Source: Pseudomonas sp. S30
GTDB taxonomy: Bacteria > Pseudomonadota > Gammaproteobacteria > Pseudomonadales > Pseudomonadaceae
DNA: 64,000 nt
Direction of reading: 5' to 3'
Assembly: GCF_016518545.1 (NCBI RefSeq)
Contig: NZ_JACVTO010000016.1
Location: 1 to 64,000, forward strand
Positions 27,308 to 36,569 of this stretch are shown one piece after another. Each line of letters starts with the position of its first letter. The stretch's first letter is position 1. The notes under the pieces were generated by a model. It searched no databases, had not been told where the DNA came from, and was given only the letters and a program-made list of their open reading frames with translations. A program made the translations under genes and the position numbers.

Positions 27308-27850
27308 AGGGTGTTGCCCTCACTTGTTGACTGTAATGTCCCGTCGGCCTCTCCGAGGCCGGGCAGAATCTTTCTGCCGGTTTGCGCTCGCTGCCGGCGT
27401 GGCGAGCTGGAAGTGTCACCCCGTTGCAAGGTGACCTGCCGTCAGTTCTAACCAATGAAAGTCACACTGTGAATGACCGATTTGTCATAAGAAAGTAACC
27501 TTTTTCAAGCTGTAAAGGATAAGTAAGTAAATGCGACTCAACCTTGTCGCGGCAAGATCCCGTGCTTACTGGGTTTTGAGGTCGACTGAAATCATTTGGC
27601 CATTGGCGCCAGGGATCTGACGTAATATTCAGTAATTCGACGAAGGGTCACGGACGTCCTTCAGCTCCACGAATTTTTCATACTGCTCGACGACTCAACT
27701 CGCGCCGTCCCAGACGAGCCCGACGCGTCGAGTGGCCCGGCCTGCCGCTCAGGCAGTCCACCCGAATGCCTAATCAGAGGGCAGGCGGTAAACAGAGCAG
27801 CCGCGATGCGTCGCGCTGCCAGGCAATCATCCAGAGGCTCTGCAATCGAC
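27308..27850. promoter_or_regulatory. 543-bp region between rmf and rlmKL, with tandem hairpins in the rmf leader
   Basis: No gene is convincing. Next to rmf are two 7-bp hairpins in a row: CGGCCTC/GAGGCCG (27345-27361) and GGCAGAA/TTCTGCC (27362-27378), each with a 3-base loop, starting 37 bases from the rmf start codon. An A/T-rich stretch (27480-27535) probably holds promoter elements. The part from about 27650 to 27850 shows only weak open frames that do not look like proteins. Confidence 0.5.
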
Positions 27851-30043
27851 ATGTCGGATTCATTCGAACTCTATCTCACCTGCCCCAAAGGCCTGGAAGG
27901 CCTGCTTGCCGAAGAAGCCCGCAGTCTGGGGCTGGAAGAGGTGCGTGAGCACACCTCGGCCATTCGTGGCTCGGCCGACATGGAAACGGCCTATCGCCTG
28001 TGCCTCTGGTCGCGCCTGGCCAACCGCGTGCTACTGGTAGTCCAGCGCTTCGCCATGAAGAATGCCGACGACCTCTACGACGGCGTGCATGCCGTCGACT
28101 GGCAGGATCACCTGGCGGCCGACGGTACCCTGGCCGTCGAGTTCAGTGGCCATGGGTCGGGAATCGACAACACCCATTTCGGTGCGCTCAAGGTCAAGGA
28201 CGCCATCGTCGACAAGCTGCGCAACCGCGACGGCCAGCGCCCGTCGGTGGACAAGCTCGACCCCGACCTGCGTGTACATCTGCGTCTGGACCGCGGTGAA
28301 GCGATTCTTTCCATCGACCTGTCGGGTCACAGCTTGCACCAGCGCGGCTACCGCTTGCAGCAGGGGGCGGCGCCGCTCAAGGAAAACCTGGCCGCTGCCG
28401 TGCTCATCCGTGCCGGCTGGCCACGCATCGCTGCCGAGGGCGGTGCGCTCGCCGACCCCATGTGCGGGGTCGGGACGTTCCTGGTCGAAGCCGCCATGAT
28501 CGCGGCCGACATCGCGCCCAACCTCAAGCGCGAGCGCTGGGGCTTCAGTGCCTGGCAAGGCCATGTACCTGCAGTGTGGCGCAAGGTCCGTGACGAGGCC
28601 CAGCTTCGCGCCGAAGCGGGTCTGGCCAGGCCACCACTGTGGATCCGAGGCTATGAAGCCGATCCGCGGCTGATCCAGCCCGGGCGCAACAACGTCGAGC
28701 GTGCCGGCCTGGGCGATTGGGTGAAGATCTACCAGGGCGAGGTCGCCAGCTTCGAGCCTCGCCCGGATCAGAACCAGAAGGGCCTGGTGATCAGCAACCC
28801 ACCGTATGGCGAGCGTCTGGGCGATGAGGCGAGCCTGCTGTACCTCTACCAGAACCTCGGTGAGCGCCTGCGTCAGGCTTGCCTGGGCTGGGAGGCAGCG
28901 GTGTTCACCGGCGCGCCGGAGCTCGGCAAGCGCATGGGCATCCGCAGCCACAAGCAGTACGCCTTCTGGAACGGCGCGCTGCCGTGCAAGCTGTTGCTGT
29001 TCAAGGTTCAGCCCGATCAGTTCGTCACCGCCGAGCGGCGTCCGAGCGATCAGCAGGCAGATTCGATGCGCAGCGGCCAGGCCGTGGCGCCAGAAGCCGC
29101 ACGTCTGTCCGAGGGCGCGCAGATGTTCGCCAATCGGTTGCAGAAGAACCTCAAGCAACTGGGTAAGTGGGCGCGACGCGAGCAGGTCGACTGCTACCGA
29201 TTGTACGATGCCGACATGCCCGAATACGCCCTGGCGGTGGATCTGTATCAGGAATGGGTGCACGTCCAGGAATACGCTGCGCCGCGCTCGGTCGATCCCG
29301 AGAAGGCCCAGGCTCGACTGCTCGATGCCCTGGCAGCGATTCCCCAGGCCCTGGGCGTGGACCCGCAGCGCGTGGTACTCAAGCGGCGTGAGCGCCAGGG
29401 GGGGACGCGTCAGTACGAGCGCCAGGCGACCGAAGGTCGTTTCCAGGAAGTCAGCGAGGGCGGCGTCAAGCTGCTGGTCAACCTGACCGACTACCTGGAC
29501 ACCGGTCTGTTTCTCGACCATCGGCCCATGCGCCTGCGCATTCAGCGCGAGGCCGCAGGCAAGCGCTTCCTCAACCTGTTCTGCTACACCGCCACGGCAA
29601 CCGTGCATGCGGCCAAGGGTGGAGCGCGCAGTACCACCAGCGTCGATCTGTCCAAGACCTATCTGGACTGGGCGCGGCGCAACTTGGCGCTCAACGGGTT
29701 TTCCGAGCGCAATCGCCTGGAGCAGAGCGACGTCATGGCCTGGCTGGAGGCGGCCCAGGACAGCTACGACCTGATCTTCATCGACCCGCCGACCTTCTCC
29801 AACTCCAAGCGCATGGAGGGAGTGTTCGACGTGCAGCGCGATCACGTGCGCCTGATCGACCTGGCCATGGCGCGGTTGGCACCCGGTGGAGTGCTGTACT
29901 TCTCCAACAACTTCCGCAAGTTCCTGCTGGACGAGCACCTGCTGGAGCGTTACACGGTCGAGGAAATCAGCGCGCAGACGCTGGATCCGGACTTCGCCCG
30001 CAACAGCCGCATCCACCGGGCCTGGCGCTTGCAATTGCGCTGA
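27851..30043 (+). CDS. rlmL: Bifunctional 23S rRNA methyltransferase RlmKL
   Basis: A 730-residue fusion. The N-terminal half has a THUMP domain (about residues 45-155), then a class I methyltransferase with A-D-P-M-C-G-V-G-T-F (about 200-210) and the catalytic N-P-P-Y-G-E-R (about 316-322): this is RlmL, making m2G2445. The C-terminal half (about 400-730) has a second SAM motif (L-N-L-F-C-Y-T-A) and D-P-P-T-F-S-N-S-K-R: this is RlmK, making m7G2069. Full length, as usual for gammaproteobacterial fusions. ATG 27851 is the family start. A long hairpin follows at 30052. Confidence 0.95.
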   Translation: MSDSFELYLTCPKGLEGLLAEEARSLGLEEVREHTSAIRGSADMETAYRLCLWSRLANRVLLVVQRFAMKNADDLYDGVHAVDWQDHLAADGTLAVEFSGHGSGIDNTHFGALKVKDAIVDKLRNRDGQRPSVDKLDPDLRVHLRLDRGEAILSIDLSGHSLHQRGYRLQQGAAPLKENLAAAVLIRAGWPRIAAEGGALADPMCGVGTFLVEAAMIAADIAPNLKRERWGFSAWQGHVPAVWRKVRDEAQLRAEAGLARPPLWIRGYEADPRLIQPGRNNVERAGLGDWVKIYQGEVASFEPRPDQNQKGLVISNPPYGERLGDEASLLYLYQNLGERLRQACLGWEAAVFTGAPELGKRMGIRSHKQYAFWNGALPCKLLLFKVQPDQFVTAERRPSDQQADSMRSGQAVAPEAARLSEGAQMFANRLQKNLKQLGKWARREQVDCYRLYDADMPEYALAVDLYQEWVHVQEYAAPRSVDPEKAQARLLDALAAIPQALGVDPQRVVLKRRERQGGTRQYERQATEGRFQEVSEGGVKLLVNLTDYLDTGLFLDHRPMRLRIQREAAGKRFLNLFCYTATATVHAAKGGARSTTSVDLSKTYLDWARRNLALNGFSERNRLEQSDVMAWLEAAQDSYDLIFIDPPTFSNSKRMEGVFDVQRDHVRLIDLAMARLAPGGVLYFSNNFRKFLLDEHLLERYTVEEISAQTLDPDFARNSRIHRAWRLQLR

Positions 30044-30051
30044 TCGCAGTG

Positions 30052-30083
30052 CAGCGGTGCGCGCAGTTCATGGCGCACCGCTG
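30052..30083. terminator. Hairpin between convergent rlmL and dacB
   Basis: CAGCGGTGCGC (30052-30062) pairs perfectly with GCGCACCGCTG (30073-30083), with a 10-base loop. Neither side has a long T-run; its location between converging genes suggests a transcript-end structure. Confidence 0.6.
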
Positions 30084-30096
30084 TCCGGCGTTGTGA

Positions 30097-31539
30097 TCAG
30101 TTGCCAGTATTTGGCTGGCGGTAGAGATCCAGCAACACCTGGTCCAGCACCTGCGATGCACCCCATGGCTTGGGATCGTTGAGGATGGCCGATACCGCCC
30201 AGGTATGGCCATTGCTGTCGCGGCTGAAGCCGGCGATCGCCCGCACGGTGTTCAGCGTGCCGGTCTTGATGTGGCCTTCGCCGGTCATGGCGGTGCGCTT
30301 GAGGCGCTTGCGCATGGTGCCGTCCATGCCCACCAGTGGCATCGAGCTGATGAACTCGGCCGCGTAAGGGCTCTTCCACGCGGCCTGTAGCAGCGCCGCC
30401 ATCTCGCGCGTGCTGACCCGCTCGGCGCGCGACAGTCCCGACCCGTTCTCCATGACCAGATGCGGCGAGGTGATGCCCTTCTTGGCCAGCCACTGGCGAA
30501 TCACACGCTGCGCTGCACGGGCATCATCGCCATCGGCATCGGTACGGAACTGGGCGCCCAGGCTGAGGAACAGCTGTTGGGCCATGGTGTTGTTGCTGTA
30601 CTTGTTGATGTCGCGGATCACCTCGACCAGATCCGGCGAGAACGCGCGGGCCAGCAGGCGCGCACTCTTGGGTACGTTCTCGATGCGGTCGCGGCCCTGG
30701 ATGCTGCCGCCGAGTTCGTTCCAGATCGCCCGCACGGCGCCAGCAGCGTAGGCCGGATGATCGAGCAGCGCGAGGTAGGTCTGGGAATTGCAACCCTCGC
30801 CCAGCTGACCGCTGACGGTAACGCTGACACCCTCCGGCTGCACCACCGGGTTGTAGCGCACATCACCGGTGCACTGTTTCGACGCCACCGCCTTGACCTG
30901 GTTGTCGATGTGGATACTGGCAATGGGCGGCTCGACCGACACGATCACCTTGCCGCCGTCGTTGCGCGCCACGAAGCGCAGCGCCTTGAGGTTCACCAGC
31001 AGCGAGTCGGGCCTGACCAGGAACGGCTTGTTCACGTCGCCGCCGTCGTCGTCGAAATGCGGCAGGTTGGGCTGGACGAAATGGCTGCGGTCCAGCACCA
31101 GGTCGCCGGTCACGGTGCGCACTCCGTTGGCCCGCAGGTCGCGCATCAGCAGCCAGAGTTTCTCCATGTTCAGCTTCGGATCGCCACCGCCCTTGAGGTA
31201 CAGGTTGCCGTTGAGCACGCCGTTGCTCAGCGTGCCATCGGTGTAGAACTCGGTCTTCCACTGAAAGGTCGGGCCCAGCAGTTCCAGGGCCGCGTAGGTG
31301 GTCACCAGCTTCATCGTGGAGGCTGGGTTGACCGAGACGTCGGCGTTGAAAATGGTCGGATTGCCAGGGCCGTCGAGTGGCAGCATGACCAAGGACAGGG
31401 CGTTGTCCTGCAACTTGTTGGACTTCAGCGCCTGCTGGACTTTCGCAGGCAGGGTGGTGTTGACGACGGCAGCCGAGACGGGGAGGGCGATGGGAAGCAG
31501 CAGACCGGCGAAAAACAGTGGACGAAGCGTCTTGATCAT
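30097..31539 (-). CDS. dacB: D-Ala-D-Ala carboxypeptidase/endopeptidase (PBP4, S13 family)
   Basis: A 480-residue periplasmic penicillin-binding protein with signal peptide (cleavage near residue 24). Catalytic motifs are S-T-M-K at residues 74-77 (SxxK, active Ser74), S-N-N in N-K-Y-S-N-N-T-M, and K-T-G in H-I-K-T-G-T-L. Between the first two lies the large insertion typical of class C PBPs. It trims and cuts peptidoglycan crosslinks; loss of dacB in P. aeruginosa triggers AmpC via AmpR. Convergent with rlmL. Confidence 0.95.
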   Translation of the reverse strand: MIKTLRPLFFAGLLLPIALPVSAAVVNTTLPAKVQQALKSNKLQDNALSLVMLPLDGPGNPTIFNADVSVNPASTMKLVTTYAALELLGPTFQWKTEFYTDGTLSNGVLNGNLYLKGGGDPKLNMEKLWLLMRDLRANGVRTVTGDLVLDRSHFVQPNLPHFDDDGGDVNKPFLVRPDSLLVNLKALRFVARNDGGKVIVSVEPPIASIHIDNQVKAVASKQCTGDVRYNPVVQPEGVSVTVSGQLGEGCNSQTYLALLDHPAYAAGAVRAIWNELGGSIQGRDRIENVPKSARLLARAFSPDLVEVIRDINKYSNNTMAQQLFLSLGAQFRTDADGDDARAAQRVIRQWLAKKGITSPHLVMENGSGLSRAERVSTREMAALLQAAWKSPYAAEFISSMPLVGMDGTMRKRLKRTAMTGEGHIKTGTLNTVRAIAGFSRDSNGHTWAVSAILNDPKPWGASQVLDQVLLDLYRQPNTGN

Positions 31540-31720
31540 AGGTGACCCTGCTTACGAGGGAAAAGGAAACCGGGGCTGTACAAGATGATTGCCCCTTGTC
31601 GAAAACAAGGGGGCATTATGCCCCAAGCGGGTCGTTTTTGCGCCTGTTCGAGACAAAAGCGCCGTTATGCTGCGGAAACTGGTAAAGTGCCGCGCGTAAT
31701 TACTCAAGAGGATTGTTTCA

Positions 31721-32065
31721 ATGGCTACCAACCGTTCCCGTCGTCTGCGCAAGAAGCTGTGCGTGGATGAATTCCAGGAGCTGGGTTTCGAACTGAACCT
31801 GGATTTCAAGGAAGATCTGTCCGACGAAGCCATCGATGCCTTCCTCGACGCCTTCCTGGCTGACGCCATGGACGCCAACGGCCTGGACTATGTCGGCGGT
31901 GATGACTTCGGCCTGGTCTGCTCGGCCAAGCGTGGCTCGGTCAGCGAAGAGCAGCGTGCCACGGTCGAAGCCTGGCTCAAGGGCCGCAGCGAGCTGACCA
32001 AGGTCGAGGTCAGCCCACTGCTGGATGCCTGGTATCCGGACAAGCCGATCAACCCGGCTTCCTGA
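31721..32065 (+). CDS. yggL: YggL-family 50S ribosome-binding protein
   Basis: A 114-residue acidic protein (DUF469). Start M-A-T-N-R-S-R-R-L-R-K-K-L-C-V-D-E-F is the family signature, followed by the acidic D-A-F-L-D-A-F-L core and G-L-x-Y-x-G-G. YggL binds the large ribosomal subunit in E. coli. AGAGGA precedes the ATG by about 9 bases. Nearby rmf and the two rRNA methyltransferases suggest a ribosome-related neighbourhood by chance or by core gene order. Confidence 0.92.
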   Translation: MATNRSRRLRKKLCVDEFQELGFELNLDFKEDLSDEAIDAFLDAFLADAMDANGLDYVGGDDFGLVCSAKRGSVSEEQRATVEAWLKGRSELTKVEVSPLLDAWYPDKPINPAS

Positions 32066-32072
32066 TCCCGCG

Positions 32073-35000
32073 TCAAGGGGCTTTGGCGGGCTGGCCTTCC
32101 TGGCCCGCCAGCGCCCTCTGGACCCGGCGCATCTGTCGGGCCAGCGCCTGACGGCGCAGCTTCACCTGGGCCAGCGGCAGCGCCCGCTCCTCCAACGCCT
32201 CGCAACGCTCCATCAGTGACTTGGCGCCCAATACTCGGGCGACGCCGAGGATCTTGTGCGCCTGCTCGGCAAGTGCCGGCCTGTCCTGCTGCGGGTCCAG
32301 GGCCATCAGCGTCGCCAGGTCTTCGTTCAGGCTCGTCTGCAGCGTGCTCAGCATCCGCTGACGATTGTCCTGGCCATTGCCGATCAGGCTGTCGAGCACC
32401 ATCAGGTCCAGAGGCGAGGAGCCGCCAGGCTCGTGCATGGGGTGCACGTCCGCCAGGTGTCTGCCCAGGGTGTGCAGGCTGATGGGCTTGAGCAGGCAGT
32501 CGTCCATGCCGGCATCCAGGCATCGCTGCCGCACTTCGGGCTGGGCATTGGCGGTGTAGCCCAGGATAGTGCAGGGCGCCAGGCCCAGGCGCTGTTCCTC
32601 GCTGCGCAGCGTCTCGGCCAGTTGGTAGCCGTTCATGCGAGGCATGTTGCAGTCCAGGATCAGCACGTCGAACCGGCCTCTGCGCCACTTCTCGAGGCCT
32701 TCACGGCCATCCCGGGCGCTTTGCGGCGTGAGCCCCAGGTACGCCAGTTGCTGGGCCATCAGCAGCAAGTTGGCAGGGTGGTCGTCGATCACCAGCACCT
32801 TCAAGCGCTTGTCCGGCGCATCGACATGAGGTGCCTGCTCGAAGCTGCGGGGCAGCGCCTGGACGCACTGCAACGGCATCTGCAGGCGGACCTGGGTGCC
32901 GACCCCTTGCAAGCTCTTGAGTACCAGTTGGCCGCCCATCATTTCGCACAAGGTCCGACAGATCGCCAACCCGAGCCCCGTTCCTGCGCGAGCATTTTCG
33001 CTCTGCGGATTCACCTGGACGAACGGGTTGAACAGCCGGCGCAGATCGTCCTCGTGAATACCGATCCCGCTGTCGCGCACCTCCAGTTCCAGCTGCGCCT
33101 GTTCCCCGGCCTGCACCGCGGCCTTGATCCGCACGTGCCCTTCTTCGGTGAATTTGATCGCGTTGCTGACCAGGTTGGACAGCACCTGCTTGAAGCGCAG
33201 GGGGTCGAGCAGTGCATGGCAGCGCGCCGACGGCTCTATGCACACCTCCAGCAGCAAGCCCTTCTCCCGAGCCTGGCCCTCGAAGATGCGCCCCACCGAC
33301 TCGATCAGCGCCGCCAGGTCCACCGGCTCGGGCGCAAGCGACACCCGTCCCGATTCGATCCGGACGATGTCCAGGATGTCGCCGATCAGGCCCAGCAGGT
33401 CCTTGGCCGAGTGGTAGGCGACTTCGATCGACTGCTTGTCCAACTGGCCCTGATCGGCACGCCTGACCGCCAGCTCCAGCATGCCGATGACCGCGTTCAT
33501 CGGCGTACGGATCTCATGACTGATGGTGGCCAGGAAGGTGCTCTTGGCGCGGTTGGCGTCGTCGGCCTGTTGTTTGGCCAAGCGCAGGTCCTGGATCAGT
33601 TCGCGTCGCTCGCTGATGTCGATCCAGCCGCCGATGATGCCCTGTACCTCGCCCAGCGAATCGCGGTAGGGCAGGATCCAGTGATAGATGGTCAGCTCGC
33701 GGTCTTTCAGGCGCAGCGGGCGGTCGATGATCAATGGCGTACCCGCCGCCATCACCTGCTGGTAGTCGGCATGGATCTGGCGCGTGTAGTCGCAGTTGCT
33801 GAACAGACTGTCCTGCAGGCGTTTGCCCATGACCTCCTCGGCCGTGGCGTCGACTGCTTCCAGGTAGCTGTCGTTGCAGCTCTGCAGCATGCCTTCGCGG
33901 TCACGCACGTACATGGGATGCGGTGTGCCGTTGAGCAGTGCGCGCATGAATTCGAGCTGGTCGTTCAAGGCTCGCTCGGCCTGGCGCCGCTGACCGATCT
34001 GATGCCGCAGGTAGGCGTTCCAGGCCAGCGCCATGAGCAGCAGGATGCCGATTCCCAGCACTACCTGAATGACCAGGCGCTGGTACTCGCGCCATTGGCC
34101 ACCATCGTGCAGGGCATAGCCCCGCCAGCGGCTATTGATCACGCCCAGTTCTTCCGGGGTGATGCTCAGCAGCGCTTTGTCCAGGATCGAGGCCAGCACG
34201 GTTTGATCCTTGCCACTGGCCATGGAGAAGGACGCCGGCTCGGTGCCCAGGCTGGCGCGGATGACCAGGTTGGTGTTGGCGGCGATGGCGTGGTTGGCGT
34301 CGAGCAGGGTGGTGATGGTGGCGTCCACGGCGCCACTGCTCAACAGGGCCAACGAGTAGAACGTGCTCTCGGTCTCGATGCGGCGTACCTGCGGATAGCG
34401 CGTTGCAAGAGTAGCGGCTGACGGTGTGTGCCGCGTGACGGCCACGCGGCGGCCCTTGAGCTGTTCCAGGGAGGTGAAGGGCCTGCCACTACGTGTGACG
34501 ATCACGTAGGGACTCTCCAGGTAAGGCCGACTCAGGCGCAGTTCCGGCGTATCGGTATCGCCAAGGGTGACGGCTGCTATCAGGTCGGCCTGGTCGGTCT
34601 CGACCTGCTCGATCATTTCTCCGATGCCGCTGGCACGCTGGATCTTGAACTTCAGCCCGGTGCGCAGGCGGATCAGCTCGAGCAGGTCGGCAGTGATGCC
34701 GCGAAAATGGCCGTTGCTGTCGAAGAACGACAGGGGCGCGGAGGTGTCGGTCACCACCACGCGCATGCTCGGGTGTTCGCTCAGCCAGCGTTTCTCGCGC
34801 GGGGTGAGTTGCAGCCTGCGATCGGTCAGCAGCACATCGCTGCCTGCGCCCCAGCGCTTGAAGATCGAATTCGCAACGCTGCCAGGCTGGCTCTGCAGTG
34901 TGGCATTGACCAAGCTCGCCAGTATGTGGTCTTCACGGCGCAGGGCAAAGCTGAAACCGGTGGCTTCGTGCTTGCCGAAGTTGGCCATGCGCAGGCTTGG

Positions 35001-35669
35001 CAAGTGCCCGCGGTTGAGCTGGAAATGTGTGGAGATAGTGTCACCGAGGTAGACGTCGGCCTGACCGAAGGCAACGGCGTTGAGCGCCTCGGAGGTGGAC
35101 GCGTAGGTCTTCAGGCGGGCCTGGGGATAAAGCGCGCGCACTTCGTGCAGCGGCAGGTAGTGATAGAGCATGCTCAGGCGCAGGTTCGCCAGCCCCATGT
35201 CCAGGGGACGCGTCTCGTCCTCGCGTGTCACCAACACCGGTTGATCGACCGCGTAGGGGCGCGACAGCGTGATGTCCGGGTCCGCGGCCTCGTAGCCGTT
35301 GGCGCTGCCCAGCAGGTCGATCTGCCCGGATTTGAGTGCCTGCACAGCTCGCTGGCGGCTGGTGAAGTGCAGCACTTGAACCGGTACGCCCAATCCCTGG
35401 GCGATGAGCCCGGCGTAGTCGGCGGTCAGGCCCTGGTATTCGCCGCTGCTGGTGACATCGAAGGGCGGGTTGTCGGCAGCGGCGGTGCCCAGTACCAGGT
35501 GCGTGCGTGTGCTCAGCCACTGGCGCTGCTCGAGGGTGAGGGCCGGTCGGGTAGCCTCGGCATTCGAACGCGTGAGCAGGTGCAAGGGCTTGGCGGTGGG
35601 CGTCTGCGTCTGAGCATGGCTGACAGGGGCCAGCAGCACCAGCAGCAGGCAGATAAGAGACCTCGACAT
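32073..35669 (-). CDS. Hybrid sensor histidine kinase with two periplasmic binding domains (RocS2/BvgS-like)
   Basis: About 1198 residues: signal peptide (S-L-I-C-L-L-L-V-L-L), two tandem SBP_bac_3 periplasmic sensor domains (about 55-275 and 295-530), one transmembrane helix (about 545-565), a PAS domain (about 585-690), histidine kinase with His718 in T-I-S-H-E-I-R-T-P-M-N-A and an ATPase domain (G-T-G-L-G-L-A-I), a receiver with Asp1006 in L-D-C-N-M-P-R, and an HPt domain with His1138. This is the BvgS/RocS layout, expected to pass phosphate to the adjacent regulator. ATG 35669 follows GAGGGG; the GTG at 35681, which overlaps the regulator's stop, is an alternative start. Confidence 0.9.
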   Translation of the reverse strand: MSRSLICLLLVLLAPVSHAQTQTPTAKPLHLLTRSNAEATRPALTLEQRQWLSTRTHLVLGTAAADNPPFDVTSSGEYQGLTADYAGLIAQGLGVPVQVLHFTSRQRAVQALKSGQIDLLGSANGYEAADPDITLSRPYAVDQPVLVTREDETRPLDMGLANLRLSMLYHYLPLHEVRALYPQARLKTYASTSEALNAVAFGQADVYLGDTISTHFQLNRGHLPSLRMANFGKHEATGFSFALRREDHILASLVNATLQSQPGSVANSIFKRWGAGSDVLLTDRRLQLTPREKRWLSEHPSMRVVVTDTSAPLSFFDSNGHFRGITADLLELIRLRTGLKFKIQRASGIGEMIEQVETDQADLIAAVTLGDTDTPELRLSRPYLESPYVIVTRSGRPFTSLEQLKGRRVAVTRHTPSAATLATRYPQVRRIETESTFYSLALLSSGAVDATITTLLDANHAIAANTNLVIRASLGTEPASFSMASGKDQTVLASILDKALLSITPEELGVINSRWRGYALHDGGQWREYQRLVIQVVLGIGILLLMALAWNAYLRHQIGQRRQAERALNDQLEFMRALLNGTPHPMYVRDREGMLQSCNDSYLEAVDATAEEVMGKRLQDSLFSNCDYTRQIHADYQQVMAAGTPLIIDRPLRLKDRELTIYHWILPYRDSLGEVQGIIGGWIDISERRELIQDLRLAKQQADDANRAKSTFLATISHEIRTPMNAVIGMLELAVRRADQGQLDKQSIEVAYHSAKDLLGLIGDILDIVRIESGRVSLAPEPVDLAALIESVGRIFEGQAREKGLLLEVCIEPSARCHALLDPLRFKQVLSNLVSNAIKFTEEGHVRIKAAVQAGEQAQLELEVRDSGIGIHEDDLRRLFNPFVQVNPQSENARAGTGLGLAICRTLCEMMGGQLVLKSLQGVGTQVRLQMPLQCVQALPRSFEQAPHVDAPDKRLKVLVIDDHPANLLLMAQQLAYLGLTPQSARDGREGLEKWRRGRFDVLILDCNMPRMNGYQLAETLRSEEQRLGLAPCTILGYTANAQPEVRQRCLDAGMDDCLLKPISLHTLGRHLADVHPMHEPGGSSPLDLMVLDSLIGNGQDNRQRMLSTLQTSLNEDLATLMALDPQQDRPALAEQAHKILGVARVLGAKSLMERCEALEERALPLAQVKLRRQALARQMRRVQRALAGQEGQPAKAP

Positions 35670-35677
35670 GCTACCCC

Positions 35678-36298
35678 TCACACCAAGGCGTTACGCTTGG
35701 CCGCTTCGATCAACTCGACCAGCGTTGAAACCTGCAGTTTCTGCATCAGACGCTTCTTGTAAGTGCTGACCGTCTTGTTACTGAGAAACATGCCTTTGGC
35801 GATATCCTTGTTGCTGCGCCCCATCGCGAACAATTGCAGCACCATCAACTCCCGGTCATTGATCTGCTTGAACAGCTCCAATTCCTGCGATGAAGACTGC
35901 GGGGCGGGTTTCATCGCTTCGTTGGGGAAATAGTTGTAACCGCTGAGGACCGCCTTGACCGCACTGAGCAGTTCGCTCAGGTCCTCCTGTTTGCACACGA
36001 AACCCGCTGCTCCCGAGTGCATGCAGCGGATGGCGAACAGCGCCGGCGACTGCGCGGTGAGGACCAGTACCTTCGGGGGAAGGCCGATGGCCTGGAACCG
36101 CGAGAGCACCTCCAGGCCGTCCAGCCTGGGGATGCTGATGTCCAGGATGACCAGATCCGGCAGGGTTTCGCGGATCATCTGCATGGCGTCGACGCCATTG
36201 CCGGATTCGCCGATTACCGTGTAGTTCTGGTTTTCCAGAAGCATGCGCACGGCCAGGCGAATCACCGGATGGTCATCAACGATGAAGATAGTGCTCAT
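35678..36298 (-). CDS. LuxR-family response regulator (RocA2/BvgA-like)
   Basis: A 206-residue response regulator with a receiver domain (phospho-acceptor Asp53 in L-V-I-L-D-I-S-I-P-R; Asp8-Asp9 acidic pair; Lys in V-C-K-Q-E) and a C-terminal LuxR helix-turn-helix (E-L-M-V-L-Q-L-F-A-M-G-R-S-N-K-D-I-A-K-G-M-F with S-N-K-T-V-S-T-Y-K-K-R). It is upstream of, and nearly overlapping, the hybrid kinase, so they form one operon. In P. aeruginosa the equivalent pair tunes biofilm and fimbrial genes. Confidence 0.9.
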   Translation of the reverse strand: MSTIFIVDDHPVIRLAVRMLLENQNYTVIGESGNGVDAMQMIRETLPDLVILDISIPRLDGLEVLSRFQAIGLPPKVLVLTAQSPALFAIRCMHSGAAGFVCKQEDLSELLSAVKAVLSGYNYFPNEAMKPAPQSSSQELELFKQINDRELMVLQLFAMGRSNKDIAKGMFLSNKTVSTYKKRLMQKLQVSTLVELIEAAKRNALV

Positions 36299-36505
36299 AT
36301 AAGTTTCCCGGGCGATGAGTGTCGAAGGCGAGCGAGACCTTATCGCAGATAACAGTCATCGGGCATATGAGCGTGCACTAAACTCTATATATGGGAAAAA
36401 GCCTACAGCAAAGTACTACACATGTTTCTAATGTTTACAAAAGATGAACAATGAAACTGTATGTAAAAAACTTCCTGGTGTACGGCTTCAGGGTCCGGAG
36501 TTAAT

Positions 36506-36531
36506 GAACGAGTGAAGAGGATGACTCGTTC
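36506..36531. terminator. Hairpin downstream of dgt
   Basis: GAACGAGT (36506-36513) pairs with ACTCGTTC (36524-36531) with a 10-base loop, 39 bases after the dgt stop. No T-run is present. The surrounding 36299-36569 is A/T-rich and must carry the promoter of the response regulator. Confidence 0.4.
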
Positions 36532-36569
36532 GACTGACGCGCAGCGCTCGCCCCGCGGCTGTCTGCCTT

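Noticed and set aside
27661..27850. Short open frames just before rlmKL
   Set aside because: They lack protein-like composition, and the rlmKL start at 27851 matches the family N-terminus.
32256..34421. A 721-codon open frame antisense to the sensor kinase
   Set aside because: Coding on the minus strand is proven by HisKA, receiver and HPt motifs; the plus frame is Gln/Val/Leu-rich noise.
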